64,000 nt of DNA from Chitinophaga pinensis (GCA_945863605.1 CAMAZP010000007.1:1-64000); one strand, 5' to 3'. Counted from the stretch's first letter, positions 25,343 to 36,600 are shown. Translations and numbers: made by a program. Notes: generated by a model not told the origin, from the sequence alone.

Positions 25343-27637
25343 ATGAACATACAGACACAAACCCCAACTTTAGACCCTGGAACCTTTACAGAACGCTTTA
25401 TCAATCAAACAAACAGGTCTATTTTTTTAACTGGAAAAGCTGGAACTGGTAAAACAACTTTGTTGCGAAAAATTGTTAGTTCAACACATAAAAACACAGT
25501 GATTGTTGCCCCAACGGGAATTGCAGCTTTGAACGCTGGCGGAGTGACCATCCATTCTTTTTTTCAATTGCCTTTTGGAAGTTTTATTCCCGATTTTAAA
25601 ACACCTTCGATCGGAGTTGTTGTTAATGTTGAAAATAAAAGCACTTTAAATCGTCATTTCAGAATGAATCAACGACGCATTGCTTTGATTCGAAGCTTGG
25701 AATTATTGATTATTGATGAGGTGAGTATGCTCCGTGCAGATTTACTAGATGCTATGGATTGGACTTTGCGCTCCATCCGAAGAAATAATTTTCCTTTTGG
25801 TGGCGTCCAAGTTTTATTCATTGGTGATTTGCATCAGCTTCCTCCAGTTGTGAAAAATGACGAATGGGAATTGTTGAAATTGTACTATCGAGGCGTTCAT
25901 TTTTTTAATTCGCACGTTGTCCAAGAAGAACAACCACTTTACATCGAGCTGGAAAAAATTTACCGTCAAGATGACCAAACTTTTATTTCGCTGCTGAATA
26001 ATCTGCGTAACAATCAAATCACTCAAACGGATTTAGAACTTATCAATAAAAATATTCGGATAGATTTAACTTCCACCGAACGAAAAGGTTATATCACTTT
26101 GACGACGCACAATTATAAAGCGGACGAAATGAACACGCGCGAATTGGCGTCATTGGAAGAAAAATCACATTTTTACGAAGCAGAAATTGAAGGCGAATTT
26201 CCTCCACATCTTTTTCCAATCGAACCTCGCATGGAATTGAAAGTGGGAGCACAAATTATGTTTATCAAAAACGACATTTCGTTTGACAAGCAATTTTATA
26301 ACGGGAAAATGGGTTTTATAGATTCCTTGCACACAGAAGAGATTGTTGTTTCATTCCCTGAAGAAAAGAAGAAAATCTCCATTGAAAAATATGAATGGTC
26401 AAACATCAAGTATTCCTTGGATGAAAATTCGCAAGAAATCAAAGAAGAAGTGCTTGGAACTTTTGTGCATTATCCGATTAAACTAGCTTGGGCAATTACT
26501 GTTCATAAAAGTCAAGGATTAACCTTTGAAAAAGCAATTTTGGACGTTTCAGATGCTTTTGCGCCTGGACAAGCTTACGTTGCATTTTCGCGATTGACTT
26601 CTTTAAATGGTTTGGTACTATTGAAACCTTTGCAAATTAAAGGCATTGCCAACGACCAACAAATGATGGATTATGCTAAAACTAAAGCTGACAAGGAAAA
26701 GCTGAGTAATTCCTTGAGCTTGGACACGTTGATTTACCTAAAAACGCAAATTCTTCAAAGTTTTGATTGGTACCCTTTGTTTACGCTTTGGACGGTACAT
26801 ACTTCTTCTTACAATGTTGCAGCACCTAAATCCGAAAAGGCAAAACACACCGATTGGGCCAAACGAACTTTAGCAGAATTGGACAAAACAAACGAAGCGG
26901 CAAGTAAATTCAGACGGCAAATTGAATCACTTTTCCAGGTTCAAGCGCCCGATTTGAACTTTATCCAACAGCGAATTGAAGCAGCGTATGTTTATTTTTT
27001 CGATATTCTTGACCCTGTTTTAACAGACACCTATCGCAAATTATTGGAATTGCAATTAATCAAAAAAACAAAGCAAATCATTGATGAAATTGAACCTTTG
27101 AGTGAAGGTTTGTTGAAAGTAATTCTAGGATTAAAGAAATTGAAACTCTTTTTCGAAGCAATCGTTAACGGCAAGGAAATAACAAAATCACTTTATAAAA
27201 CGAGTGAAATCGACAATTATAAGCTTTCTAAAATCGCTGTGATTCAAAATGAATTTCGACAAAAAGCAAGTACTACATTGATTTCGAACGCAGAAGAAAT
27301 AGAATTTAAAGTGAACCGAACGCAAAAGAAATTAAACTTAGAAACTAAGAAATCAACTTACGATTTAACTTTAGAATTATTGCATGCTGGAAACACCTTG
27401 GAAGAAATCGCACGTTCTCGCCAATTATCACAAGGAACAATCAATAGCCATTTTGTACAATTACTAAAAGCTGAAAAAATTGAATTAGCGGACATAATGG
27501 AACAACATCGCATAAACGAATTCCAAGAATTACTGGAAAACAGAGAGTTAAGTTCTTTGTCAAAAATCAAAGACGAATTAGGCGATCAAATTTCGTGGGA
27601 TGAACTGAAATTGTATCAGGCTTCAAAAATGTTGTAG
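25343..27637 (+). CDS. Pif1-like DNA helicase with C-terminal helix-turn-helix region
   Basis: 764 residues. The superfamily 1B helicase core takes the first 440: Walker A GKAGTGKTT (31-39), DEVSMLRADLLDAMD, GDLHQLPPVV and AWAITVHKSQGLTFEKAILD. This is the Pif1/RecD2 pattern of 5'-3' DNA unwinding. Residues 440-680 are charged and helical. The last 90 hold an HTH_40-type segment (STYDLTLELLHAGNTLEEIARSRQLSQGTINSHFVQLLKAEKI) found in bacterial RQC/Pif1-like helicases. The length is normal for this Bacteroidota family. It is divergent from the mannosyltransferase operon and monocistronic. Confidence 0.9.
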   Translation: MNIQTQTPTLDPGTFTERFINQTNRSIFLTGKAGTGKTTLLRKIVSSTHKNTVIVAPTGIAALNAGGVTIHSFFQLPFGSFIPDFKTPSIGVVVNVENKSTLNRHFRMNQRRIALIRSLELLIIDEVSMLRADLLDAMDWTLRSIRRNNFPFGGVQVLFIGDLHQLPPVVKNDEWELLKLYYRGVHFFNSHVVQEEQPLYIELEKIYRQDDQTFISLLNNLRNNQITQTDLELINKNIRIDLTSTERKGYITLTTHNYKADEMNTRELASLEEKSHFYEAEIEGEFPPHLFPIEPRMELKVGAQIMFIKNDISFDKQFYNGKMGFIDSLHTEEIVVSFPEEKKKISIEKYEWSNIKYSLDENSQEIKEEVLGTFVHYPIKLAWAITVHKSQGLTFEKAILDVSDAFAPGQAYVAFSRLTSLNGLVLLKPLQIKGIANDQQMMDYAKTKADKEKLSNSLSLDTLIYLKTQILQSFDWYPLFTLWTVHTSSYNVAAPKSEKAKHTDWAKRTLAELDKTNEAASKFRRQIESLFQVQAPDLNFIQQRIEAAYVYFFDILDPVLTDTYRKLLELQLIKKTKQIIDEIEPLSEGLLKVILGLKKLKLFFEAIVNGKEITKSLYKTSEIDNYKLSKIAVIQNEFRQKASTTLISNAEEIEFKVNRTQKKLNLETKKSTYDLTLELLHAGNTLEEIARSRQLSQGTINSHFVQLLKAEKIELADIMEQHRINEFQELLENRELSSLSKIKDELGDQISWDELKLYQASKML

Positions 27638-27757
27638 GATAAATTTTTCATTACTTTGGTTAGTGTGAAAATTATAATCTACAATTGAAATACATTTTTT
27701 AAACTTTGTTGCGAATCCTAAAAATTATATATCTTTAATCACTTCAATACTTTAAAC

Positions 27758-28369
27758 ATGAAAAAAATAGTTGGTTTTTTATGTCTTTTTCTCATCTCAA
27801 GCTTAGCTTTTGGGCAAGTTAAATTAAAAGAAAAAGCACCATTGGCTGATGTTAAAATGAAAAACACACAGGGTGGCGAACTCTCTTTAAACGATGCGAA
27901 AAAAGAAAAAGGTTTAATCGTTGTTTTTAGCTGTAATACGTGTCCGTTTGTGGTTGGTACGCCTGATTTTCCTGGTTGGGAAAGACAATATAACGAATTA
28001 CTCGAACTAGCAACAAAAAACAATACTGGTTTTGTACTGGTAAATTCCAACGAAGCCAAACGAGATGGTGCAGACTCATTTGATGCTATGTCTGAGCGTG
28101 CTACAGAAAAACAATATGCAATGCCTTACTTAGTGGATGTTAATTCACAATTAGCAAACGCTTTAAAAGCGGTTACGACGCCTCACATTTATATGTTCAA
28201 TGCAGACATGGAATTAGTTTATGTTGGTTCAATTGACAATATTTGGGACAGCAAAAGAAAAAGCGACGAACCTTATTTGAAAAATGCAATTCAAGCACTT
28301 GGAGAAGGTAAAAAAATTAAAACAGCAAACACCGCTGCGAAAGGTTGTAGTATTAAAAGAAAAAATTAA
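27758..28369 (+). CDS. Exported thioredoxin-like (redoxin) protein
   Basis: 203 residues, with a leader (MKKIVGFLCLFLISSLAFGQ). The redox centre is Cys59/Cys62 (SCNTCPF) after the strand KGLIVVFSCN. The fold continues with FVLVNSNEAKRDGADSFDAM and cis-Pro near TTPHIYMF. The CxxCPF arrangement places it with the AhpC/TSA-like thioredoxin family. It acts in the periplasm, probably on protein thiols or disulphides. The C-terminus has an extra Cys (AAKGCSIKRKN). No partner lies beside it. Confidence 0.88.
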   Translation: MKKIVGFLCLFLISSLAFGQVKLKEKAPLADVKMKNTQGGELSLNDAKKEKGLIVVFSCNTCPFVVGTPDFPGWERQYNELLELATKNNTGFVLVNSNEAKRDGADSFDAMSERATEKQYAMPYLVDVNSQLANALKAVTTPHIYMFNADMELVYVGSIDNIWDSKRKSDEPYLKNAIQALGEGKKIKTANTAAKGCSIKRKN

Positions 28370-28376
28370 AAAAAAA

Positions 28377-28522
28377 GTGGAGAGTTGAAAGTTGATAGTG
28401 AAGAATTAGATTGCAAATTACAGATTTGAAATTGGCATATTTCGAATTCATTCTCTCATTTTTCATTCTCTCATTATCTCAAAAAGTCCTAAAGTCCTAA
28501 TATCCTAAAGTCCTAAAGTCAA
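28377..28522 (+). repeat. Low-complexity direct repeats upstream of the protease gene
   Basis: The gap contains CATTCTCTCATT in two copies (from about 28448 and 28463) and then five near-tandem units of TCCTAA(AG/TA) from about 28487 to 28520. Such short direct repeats are often seen between Bacteroidota genes; they may reflect slippage. They end seven bases before the protease ATG. Confidence 0.6.
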
Positions 28523-28527
28523 AACAA

Positions 28528-30801
28528 ATGAAAACACTCCTAATATCAATCTCCTTATTTTTAACTCTTGGAGCGATGGCGCAATACCAAGGTAATGGTG
28601 GAAAACCAAAAAGTTATAAGCTAGCAAGCGACTATAAAAACATTGAAGTTCGATTTTTTGCAGAACCTGATGTTGCTGCTTTGCGTGCAGAAGACGAGCA
28701 AATAGACGACACAGGAACTGCTCCTTGGCGTTTTGGGTTTAATAATTATACTGCCCTTACACTAGACAATTCAGGAACTTGGATAGAACTTCCGAATGGC
28801 GATATGATTTGGCAATTACTTGTTAAATGCGAGCAAGCGTTGAGTGTAAACCTTACATTTTCAAACACAAAAATTCCAGCAGGAAACGAGTTATACGTTT
28901 ATAATCCAACCAAAGACTTTATCCTTGGAAAATTTGAGCAAAATCACATTTACAATGGTGTTTTAGGAACAGAACTAATCCCTGGAAATACAGCAGTTTT
29001 AGAATATTACGTTAAAAAAGGAAACGAGCTTGGAAGCCTAAACGTTTCAACTGTGACCCACGGTTACCGAACAGCAAATGAATTTCAAGTTAAAGCTTTT
29101 GGTAGCTCAGGATCTTGTAATATGAATGTAAACTGTCCAGATGGTTCTACTTGGATTCCACAACGAAATAGTGCAGTGATGCTCGTTTCTGGAAGCAATG
29201 GATTTTGTTCTGGAGCTTTAATTAACAATACTGCAAATGACGGAAAACCCTACGTATTAACAGCAAACCACTGTTATTCAGACCCAACAGGTTGGATTTT
29301 TAGATTCAACTGGCAAGCAAGTAACTGTGCAAATCCTGCAAGTTCTCCCTCTTTTCAATCATTAAGTGGTGCTGTTTTACGTTCAAGAAGAACACCATCA
29401 GACTTTTGTTTAGTCGAAATTACTGGAGGTTTAGAAGGTAACACCGTTCCTTTGGCTTATCAACCTTATTTTTCAGGTTGGAATCATTCAGACACACCAC
29501 CAACTTCAACGGTTTCAATTCATCATCCAGCAGGAGATATAAAGAAAATTTCTTTTGACGACGATGCTGCAACTGCTGTTCAAGCAATGGGTTCAACTGA
29601 AGCAGCGAGTTCTTGGTCGGTTCAATGGGATAGAAATACCACAACGGAAGGTGGTTCATCAGGTTCCCCTTTGTTTGATCAAAATCGTCGCATTATTGGA
29701 CAGTTATGGGGTGGAGGTGCTTCTTGCTCTAATTTAAATTCACCAGACTATTATGGACGACTTTTCAATTCTTGGGAACCAGCGGGAAGTAATTCAACTA
29801 ACCAATTAAAGTTTTGGTTAGATCCTTCAAATTTAGGAGCAGAATTCATAGATGGTTACGATCCTTCTAATGCTAATCCTGTGCTTGTTGATGCTGGTAT
29901 ATCTTCCCCACAAGGAGTATCAGGAACTTTTTGCGGAGCTGAAATTTCCCCAAGTGTTACAATTTCAAATTCAGGAACTAATACTTTAACAGCTGTTGAA
30001 ATTGTTTATGCTTTTGATGGCGGAAGTCCTCAAACATATAATTGGATAGGGTCTTTACCCCAATGGCAATCAACAGTTGTAAACTTACCTACAACTTCTT
30101 TAGGTTCTGGAAACCATACATTTACAGCCAGCGTTAATAACCCTAACGCAAGTGTTGACGAAAACTCAAATAACAATGCTACAAGTTCCACTTTTTCAGT
30201 TGTGATTGGAGGTCAAGCGGTTCAATTGAACTTGACTTTAGATTGCTACGGCTCTGAAACTAGTTGGGAATTACAAGATGCGACAGGATCTGTTTTGTAC
30301 GTAGGAAGCGGATATTCCGACGACCAACCAGGTTTGGTTTCTATTGATCCATGGTGTTTGCCATACGGATGTTACAAAATGGTTATAGTTGATTCTTATG
30401 GAGATGGACTTGAAGGAGGTACTTTCTGTCAAGAAGACGGAAGTATAGATATCATTTATAATTCAGCAAGTTTAGGCGGAGTTCCAGCAACAGACCCAAA
30501 CTTTGGTGAACAGACTGAAATAGATTTTTGTATTACAGAAAATGGAGTTGGTTTAAATAACTTAAGTGAGAATACAATTTTGGTATACCCAAATCCTGCA
30601 AAAAATTTGTTAACTATTCAATTGGAAACTAGTTTAAAAGGAAATTTAAACTTTACAGATATTATGGGTAAATTAATTTTTAGCAAAGAAATTACAAACA
30701 AACAAACTCAACTTAATATCGATCAATTAAGTGCAGGTACCTATTTTATACAATTCTACCTTGAAGGGCAAGTATTGGTTAAGAAATTAATCATTGAATA
30801 A
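28528..30801 (+). CDS. T9SS-secreted trypsin-like serine protease
   Basis: 757 residues. The leader is MKTLLISISLFLTLGAMAQ. A beta propeptide-like region precedes a chymotrypsin-fold domain whose triad reads His248 (TANHCYS), Asp292 (SDFCLVEI) and Ser378 (EGGSSGSPLFD). It is closest in pattern to lysyl-endopeptidase-like enzymes. Then come a CARDB-like domain (about 450-555), a further beta domain and a T9SS type A C-terminal sorting domain (ILVYPNPAKNLLTIQL ... LSAGTYFIQFYLEGQVLVKKLIIE). It is expected on the cell surface or released. Substrate preference is not established. Upstream low-complexity repeats are listed separately. Confidence 0.9.
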   Translation: MKTLLISISLFLTLGAMAQYQGNGGKPKSYKLASDYKNIEVRFFAEPDVAALRAEDEQIDDTGTAPWRFGFNNYTALTLDNSGTWIELPNGDMIWQLLVKCEQALSVNLTFSNTKIPAGNELYVYNPTKDFILGKFEQNHIYNGVLGTELIPGNTAVLEYYVKKGNELGSLNVSTVTHGYRTANEFQVKAFGSSGSCNMNVNCPDGSTWIPQRNSAVMLVSGSNGFCSGALINNTANDGKPYVLTANHCYSDPTGWIFRFNWQASNCANPASSPSFQSLSGAVLRSRRTPSDFCLVEITGGLEGNTVPLAYQPYFSGWNHSDTPPTSTVSIHHPAGDIKKISFDDDAATAVQAMGSTEAASSWSVQWDRNTTTEGGSSGSPLFDQNRRIIGQLWGGGASCSNLNSPDYYGRLFNSWEPAGSNSTNQLKFWLDPSNLGAEFIDGYDPSNANPVLVDAGISSPQGVSGTFCGAEISPSVTISNSGTNTLTAVEIVYAFDGGSPQTYNWIGSLPQWQSTVVNLPTTSLGSGNHTFTASVNNPNASVDENSNNNATSSTFSVVIGGQAVQLNLTLDCYGSETSWELQDATGSVLYVGSGYSDDQPGLVSIDPWCLPYGCYKMVIVDSYGDGLEGGTFCQEDGSIDIIYNSASLGGVPATDPNFGEQTEIDFCITENGVGLNNLSENTILVYPNPAKNLLTIQLETSLKGNLNFTDIMGKLIFSKEITNKQTQLNIDQLSAGTYFIQFYLEGQVLVKKLIIE

Positions 30802-30811
30802 TTACTAAGGA

Positions 30812-31933
30812 ATGGCTGGGATTTATCTGCACATTCCTTTTTGTAAGCAACGTTGTACTTATTGTGATTTTCATTTTTCAACGAATTTTGGTTCGTATAG
30901 AAAAGAGTTGATTGCGGCTTTATGCCGTGAAATACATCTTCGTAAAACTGAGATTCAAACGGAAATTCAAACAATTTACTTTGGTGGAGGAACGCCAAGT
31001 TTGTTAGAAAATGAAGAATTGAGTTTAATTCTTACCACAATTCGGAAAAACTATAACGTTTCAAAAACTGCTGAAATTTCTTTAGAAGCGAATCCAGAAG
31101 ATGTGTGTGAAGAAAAACTAACACATTGGAAAAACGAAGGAATCAATCGCTTGAGTATTGGATTGCAGTCGTTTAAGGAAAGTGATATGAAATGGATGAA
31201 TCGAGCACATTTAGCAAGCGATGGAGAAAAATCTGTCCGTTTGGCGCAAGAACTCGGCTTTGAAAACATCACTGTTGATTTGATTTACGGTTTGCCACAA
31301 TTAGCCAAAGATGAATGGAGAAAGCACTTAGAATTAGTAACATCTTTGGATATTTCACACATTTCAGCTTATTGTTTGACTGTTGAACCTAAAACAGCCC
31401 TGCATCATCAAGTCAAACACAATCAAATGGTTACAGCCGATGAAGATACACAAAATGAGCAATTTGAGTTAATGATTGATTTCTTGAATACCAAAGGATT
31501 TGAGCAATATGAAATTTCTAATTTTGCTAAAAATGAGCAGTATTCAAAACACAATTCAGCTTATTGGCAAGGTGTTAATTACATTGGAATAGGACCCTCA
31601 GCTCATTCATTTAATGGAAAACAACGCCGATGGAATATCTCAAATAATACAGTTTATTACAAAAATGTTGGTGTAAATAATAGCTGGTTTACAATTGAAA
31701 ACTTGAGCGAAAAAGAACAATGGAATGAATTGTTTCTTACAGGTTTGCGCACAAAATGGGGAGTTTCTAAAAAAACTATTGAAGATTTAAATTCATTTTC
31801 AAAAGCAGAATTTAACCTGCTTCTAGATTACATTTCTGACAATTTGATTATTGAAACAGAAACTAGTTACGTGCTCTCTAATTCAGGAAAAATTCGTGCT
31901 GATGGAATAGCAAGTTCTTTTTTTAGAATCTAA
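30812..31933 (+). CDS. hemW: Radical SAM haem chaperone HemW
   Basis: 373 residues. Radical SAM motif C11-x3-C15-x2-C18 (FCKQRCTYCDF), then GGGTPSLLENEELSLIL, EANPEDV, GLQSFKESDMKWMNRAH and DLIYGLPQLAKDEW mark the HemN/HemW family. HemW inserts or carries haem for respiratory enzymes. It lacks the extra N-terminal residues of true oxygen-independent HemN, so the HemW call is preferred. The gene begins ten bases after the protease stop; no promoter was seen between, so read-through is possible. Confidence 0.9.
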   Translation: MAGIYLHIPFCKQRCTYCDFHFSTNFGSYRKELIAALCREIHLRKTEIQTEIQTIYFGGGTPSLLENEELSLILTTIRKNYNVSKTAEISLEANPEDVCEEKLTHWKNEGINRLSIGLQSFKESDMKWMNRAHLASDGEKSVRLAQELGFENITVDLIYGLPQLAKDEWRKHLELVTSLDISHISAYCLTVEPKTALHHQVKHNQMVTADEDTQNEQFELMIDFLNTKGFEQYEISNFAKNEQYSKHNSAYWQGVNYIGIGPSAHSFNGKQRRWNISNNTVYYKNVGVNNSWFTIENLSEKEQWNELFLTGLRTKWGVSKKTIEDLNSFSKAEFNLLLDYISDNLIIETETSYVLSNSGKIRADGIASSFFRI

Positions 31934-32012
31934 CAAATATAAAATGTATTCTTAATTTAAACTAAGTTGTACTAATTTTACAGCAATGAATAATTAAAAG
32001 TATTTTTTAATC

Positions 32013-33242
32013 ATGGAAGATTCATCTATTTATATACTAATTGCAATCCCATTCTTTTTAATTTTAATGGGCATAGAGTGGCTATTTGCACGTTACCAAA
32101 GAAAAAAAATTTATGATCTAAACGATACCGTTACAAACTTAAGTATTGGTATTGGAAATCAAGTGATTGGGCTTTTCATGAAAGTAATTTTAATTGGTTC
32201 TTATATCGGAGTTTACGAAAATTTCGCGCTTTTTCAAATTGAAAATCCAATAATTTCTTTCATTATTGGTACAATTCTATATGACTTTATATTCTATTGG
32301 GCGCATAGATGGGGACACGAAATTAATTTCTTTTGGGGTGCTCATATTGTGCATCACCAAAGTGAAAACTATAATTTATCAGTCGCACTTCGTCAATCAT
32401 GGTTCCATAATTTGTTGTCATTTTGGATGTTTTTACCCATTCCACTTTTCGGAATTGATCCGTTAGTTTTTATCGGAGTAAATGCTTTTAATTTATTATA
32501 TCAATTCTGGATTCATACAGAGCTGATTGGAAAGCTTGGACCTTTAGAATGGATCTTTAACACACCATCAGCACATAGAGTTCATCATTCTACGAATCTA
32601 AAATATTTGGATAAAAATTATGGAGGTGTGTTTATTATTTGGGATAGAATATTTGGTACTTATCAAGAAGAAATTGAAACTCCTGTTTATGGTATTACAA
32701 CACCATTCAAAAGTTTAAACCCTATTTGGGCAAATTTTCATTTTTATAAAGAGATTTTTAGAGCATTAAAAAATAAAAGTCTTTTCACAAAACTCAAAAT
32801 CATTTTCTGGGAAGGTCCCTCTGATGTTGGTAAATGGTTAAATAATAAGGTTGATAACAATTTTCAAAAAATCAAGAAATTAAAGCTAAATACTAAATTT
32901 TATGTGATATTTCAATTTATTCTTCTTTTAGTGGGAGTGGTTGTATTTATGGCGTATTTTGAGAGTTTAACATTTAGCTATAGATTAATTTTTCTTTTAC
33001 TAATTATCTGGACAATGTGGTCAATTAGTGCTATGTTAGAGTTAAAAAAATGGGTAAATTGGTCTGAAATCCCTCGACTTTTATCAATTTGTACCTTAAT
33101 GAATATTTTGTACTATTTACAATTCATTAATTGGTTTTATATCTTTCTAATTGCCTCTGCTAGTGCTACATTTCTAATTTTAGTTTGGTGGATTTGGCAT
33201 TTGAAAAATGAAATTAATACTCAACCAGTTAACCTAAATTAA
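32013..33242 (+). CDS. Sterol desaturase / fatty-acid hydroxylase family membrane protein
   Basis: 409 residues. The diiron His clusters are in place: HRWGHE (98-103), HIVHHQSE (111-118), HTELIG (about 167) and HRVHHSTN (about 188-195). About seven membrane helices are visible, four of them in the C-terminal third, which has no His. The family inserts OH or double bonds into lipids using O2. The C-terminal extension (about 120 residues, three or four helices) is beyond the core family. A -7-like TAATTTTAC lies at 31973-31981. The lipid substrate is not known. Confidence 0.88.
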   Translation: MEDSSIYILIAIPFFLILMGIEWLFARYQRKKIYDLNDTVTNLSIGIGNQVIGLFMKVILIGSYIGVYENFALFQIENPIISFIIGTILYDFIFYWAHRWGHEINFFWGAHIVHHQSENYNLSVALRQSWFHNLLSFWMFLPIPLFGIDPLVFIGVNAFNLLYQFWIHTELIGKLGPLEWIFNTPSAHRVHHSTNLKYLDKNYGGVFIIWDRIFGTYQEEIETPVYGITTPFKSLNPIWANFHFYKEIFRALKNKSLFTKLKIIFWEGPSDVGKWLNNKVDNNFQKIKKLKLNTKFYVIFQFILLLVGVVVFMAYFESLTFSYRLIFLLLIIWTMWSISAMLELKKWVNWSEIPRLLSICTLMNILYYLQFINWFYIFLIASASATFLILVWWIWHLKNEINTQPVNLN

Positions 33243-33265
33243 TAGTATTCTGTTTATAAAATCAA

Positions 33266-33613
33266 TTACTTTTTTAATTTGCTTTCTATAGTCCAAGCAA
33301 TAATAGCAGCTCTTTGTTTTGCTACTTCCACTTTTTCACCATCAAAAAGCTCATCGATAGTTTCATTAAACAAGGCAAGCCAACGTTGAAAATGAATAGG
33401 TTCAAGTGGCATATTTAAATGTTTTTCAACGACATTTGTGGTATAACCTGGTTCATCAAGCAATACAAAACTCCAAAAGTGAATCATTCTTGGAAGATGT
33501 TCTTCAAAATCCAAATGTTTAAAAAATGGAATCAGAGATACGTCTTTTAAAACTTTTGAATAGAAAACCTCCACCAAAAATTGAACATCTGCGGTTGTAA
33601 GTAGTGCTTTCAT
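33266..33613 (-). CDS. Group III truncated haemoglobin
   Basis: 115 residues. Helical globin features: VQFLVEVFYSKVLKDVSLIPFFKHL at the start, HLPRMIHFWSFVLLDEP, and the proximal His in EPIHFQRWLALFNETIDELF. The lack of the Gly-Gly turns of groups I and II and the IHFQRWL motif point to group III (trHbP). It would bind haem and O2 or NO in the cytoplasm; its role is not known. It is convergent with the desaturase-like gene and divergent from the giant secreted protein. Confidence 0.87.
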   Translation of the reverse strand: MKALLTTADVQFLVEVFYSKVLKDVSLIPFFKHLDFEEHLPRMIHFWSFVLLDEPGYTTNVVEKHLNMPLEPIHFQRWLALFNETIDELFDGEKVEVAKQRAAIIAWTIESKLKK

Positions 33614-33671
33614 AATTCAAAGTTACGATTACTTAGTATTTTATTTCTAAATTCATGGCAAATTCATAAAA

Positions 33672-36600
33672 ATGCTTCGTTTTCTAGTTCTTTTTATTTC
33701 AATTAATCTGACCCATGTGAGCTTTTCCCAAGTTTACAATGGCACCTATAAAATAAAAACTCCACCAGCAAAAGCAGCAGGATGCGCTCCACCAACAACC
33801 ACCACTTTTATGGAGTTGAACAATGTGCGTGCAATGATTCATACAGCTGGAAATCTCTGGCAGATTCCGAATCAAAATAATTCGATGTATGAAATCCCAA
33901 AAAATTCAGGGATCATGGCACTTTTCACAGCAGCACTTTGGTTGGGAGGTACTGATGTAAACAACCAACTTAAATTGGCAGCATTGCGTTATCGAAATGG
34001 TCAAGATTATTGGTCGGGACCTTTGTCAAACGTTACAGCTGAAACAAATTACGAAAACTGTAAAAAATACGACAAACACTTTGTGACCACACAAGATATG
34101 GTACGCGAATTTAATGCTTGGTACGAAGCAGGAATTGCTGATGGTGAAAATGGAACCAATACGCAAAGTGAATTGTTTCCGGGTTACAAAGTTCCTGATA
34201 TTATTAAAAGCTGGCCTGCTCACGGTGATGTTTCGCAAGGTCAAGATTATTATTTAGCGCCTTTTTTTGATTACAATAATGATGGAAACTATAATTGGCA
34301 AGATGGCGATTTCCCTTGGTATGACTTGAAACGGACAAAAGAATGTAGTGCTGACCGTAAAGTTTCCCTTTATGGTGATCAAAATTTTTGGTGGGTAATG
34401 AATGACAAAGGAAATATTCACACCGAAACAGGTGCTGATCCGATTGGAATGGAAATTAGAGCACAAGCTTTTGCTTTTTCTTCCAACGATGAAATCAATA
34501 ATATGACATTCTACAATTATGAGCTAATCAATCGTGGAACACAAACGCTTTTCAATACCTATTTCGGGTTTTTCACAGATGGTGCGCTCGGTGATCCTCA
34601 AGACGATTACGTTGGTTGCGATGTAAGTAGAGGTTTGGGATATTATTACAACGGTGATAATTACGATGGAGACAATGCAGGCTACAAAGGTTATGGTTAT
34701 TCCCCTCCAGCTGTTGGTGTTGATTTTTTTGAAGGCCCATATCAAGACAATGATGGAATTGATAATGCATTTGGAATTGGTGAAAATGAAGCTTTGAATG
34801 GAATAGGTTATGGTGACGGATTGATTGATAATGAACGTTACGGAATGAGAAGGTTTTTGTACTATTCAAACACAACAAATGGTGCAAATCCAAGTCAAAC
34901 GGACCCAACAAATGCCTCTGACTATTATAATTATCTAAGAGGATTTTGGAAGGACGGCAGCAAATTTGTGTATGGTGGAAGTGGACATATTTCTTCTCCT
35001 GAGGCCAATCCTTTAGTTCCTTGTGATTTTATGTTTCCAGGGACAACGGACCCACTTGGTTGGGGCACTGGTGGTATTCCTCAAGCAAATTGGACAGAGC
35101 AAACGGCAAATAATACTCCAAATGACCGACGTTTTGTGCAATCTGCTGGACCTTTTGTTTTAAAACCTGGAGCTGTAAATAATATCACAGTTGGTGTTGC
35201 TTGGGCACGTTCAACTTCTGGTGAACCTTTTGAATCAGTTGAAACTTTAAGACGTGCCGACGATAAAGCACAAGCACTTTTTGAAAATTGTTTTAAAGTT
35301 TTAGAAGGTCCTCACGCTCCAGATTTACAAATTCAAGAATTAAGTAACCAAGTAATTTTAACGATTTCAAATCCATCAAATTCTAATAATTTCAATGAAA
35401 AATACGCTGAGTTTGATCCTTTTATTGTTTCTGGAAATCCAAATTCTGACAATTTTTATCGCTTTCAAGGTTATCAGATTTATCAATTAAAAGACAACAA
35501 AACATCTGTTTCTGATTTGAGTGATCCAGCAAAAGCAAGACTGGTTGCGCAATGTGACATCAAAGACAACGTTAGTAAAATCATCAATTTTGAATTTAGC
35601 GACGATTTAAACGCAAGTATTCCAGTTGAACGTGTTAATGGAGAAAACAAAGGAATTCGTCACAGTTTCAGGGTGGAAAAAGATTTATTTGCTTTAGGAA
35701 GTTCGAAATTGGTGAATTTTAAACGCTATTATTTCATTGCTGTTGCTTATGCGCACAATAATTTTAAGCAATATATTCCCGATGATCCAAGTTCGATTGA
35801 CGGCCAAAAGAAAAGATACATTGCAAGTAGAAAAGCAGCAGTTGGCGAAGTGAAAGTAATGGAAGCAATTCCTCACAATCCGCAACCAGAAGCTGGTGGA
35901 ACTTTACATTATTTGGAATATGGTATGTCACCAGAAATCACCAGATTAGACGGTTACGGTAATGGAAATAGAGCTTTGGAATTGACTGATAATTCACTTA
36001 CAACAATTCTCGAAAATGGTTTCTTTGATACACCAACATACGCAAATGGAAAAACACCCATCAATGTGAAAGTTGTTGATCCATTGAATCTTGCAGATGG
36101 CTATTTTGAATGTAAATTTAGAAATTACATTTCAGGAACGACAGGAAACGCAGCTGATACTGCATCTTGGATTGTCTATCGCTACGATGAAAAAGATGGA
36201 GAACTACTCGATTCTCTTTCCTCGCAACTAACGATAGCCAATGACAATGAACAAATTATTCCACAATGGGGTATTTCGGTTCAAATCTACCAAGAAAAGT
36301 ATTACTTTTCGGGTTCTTCAAGTCAATTAGCAATTAGATCAACAACTATGATTGAGTCTACCTTGATTTTTGCTGATTCTTCAAAACGTTGGTTAACAGG
36401 TGTGCAGGACAACGATGCCTTTTATCCAACCAATTGGATTCGATCAGGAGACTACAATCCAGACCAAGATTTAGATTGTTTACCTGATGGACCAACCTAT
36501 TTGAATCCATGTAATTATAAAGATGAGATTACAATAGATGATGATGGGAAATTTGAAAACATATTAGATGGAATTATTGCTCCTCATCGTTTAGTTGGTT

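Noticed and set aside
25164-25367. Small minus-strand frame between the mannosyltransferase and helicase genes
   Set aside because: Lies over the helicase promoter and first codons; low-complexity content.
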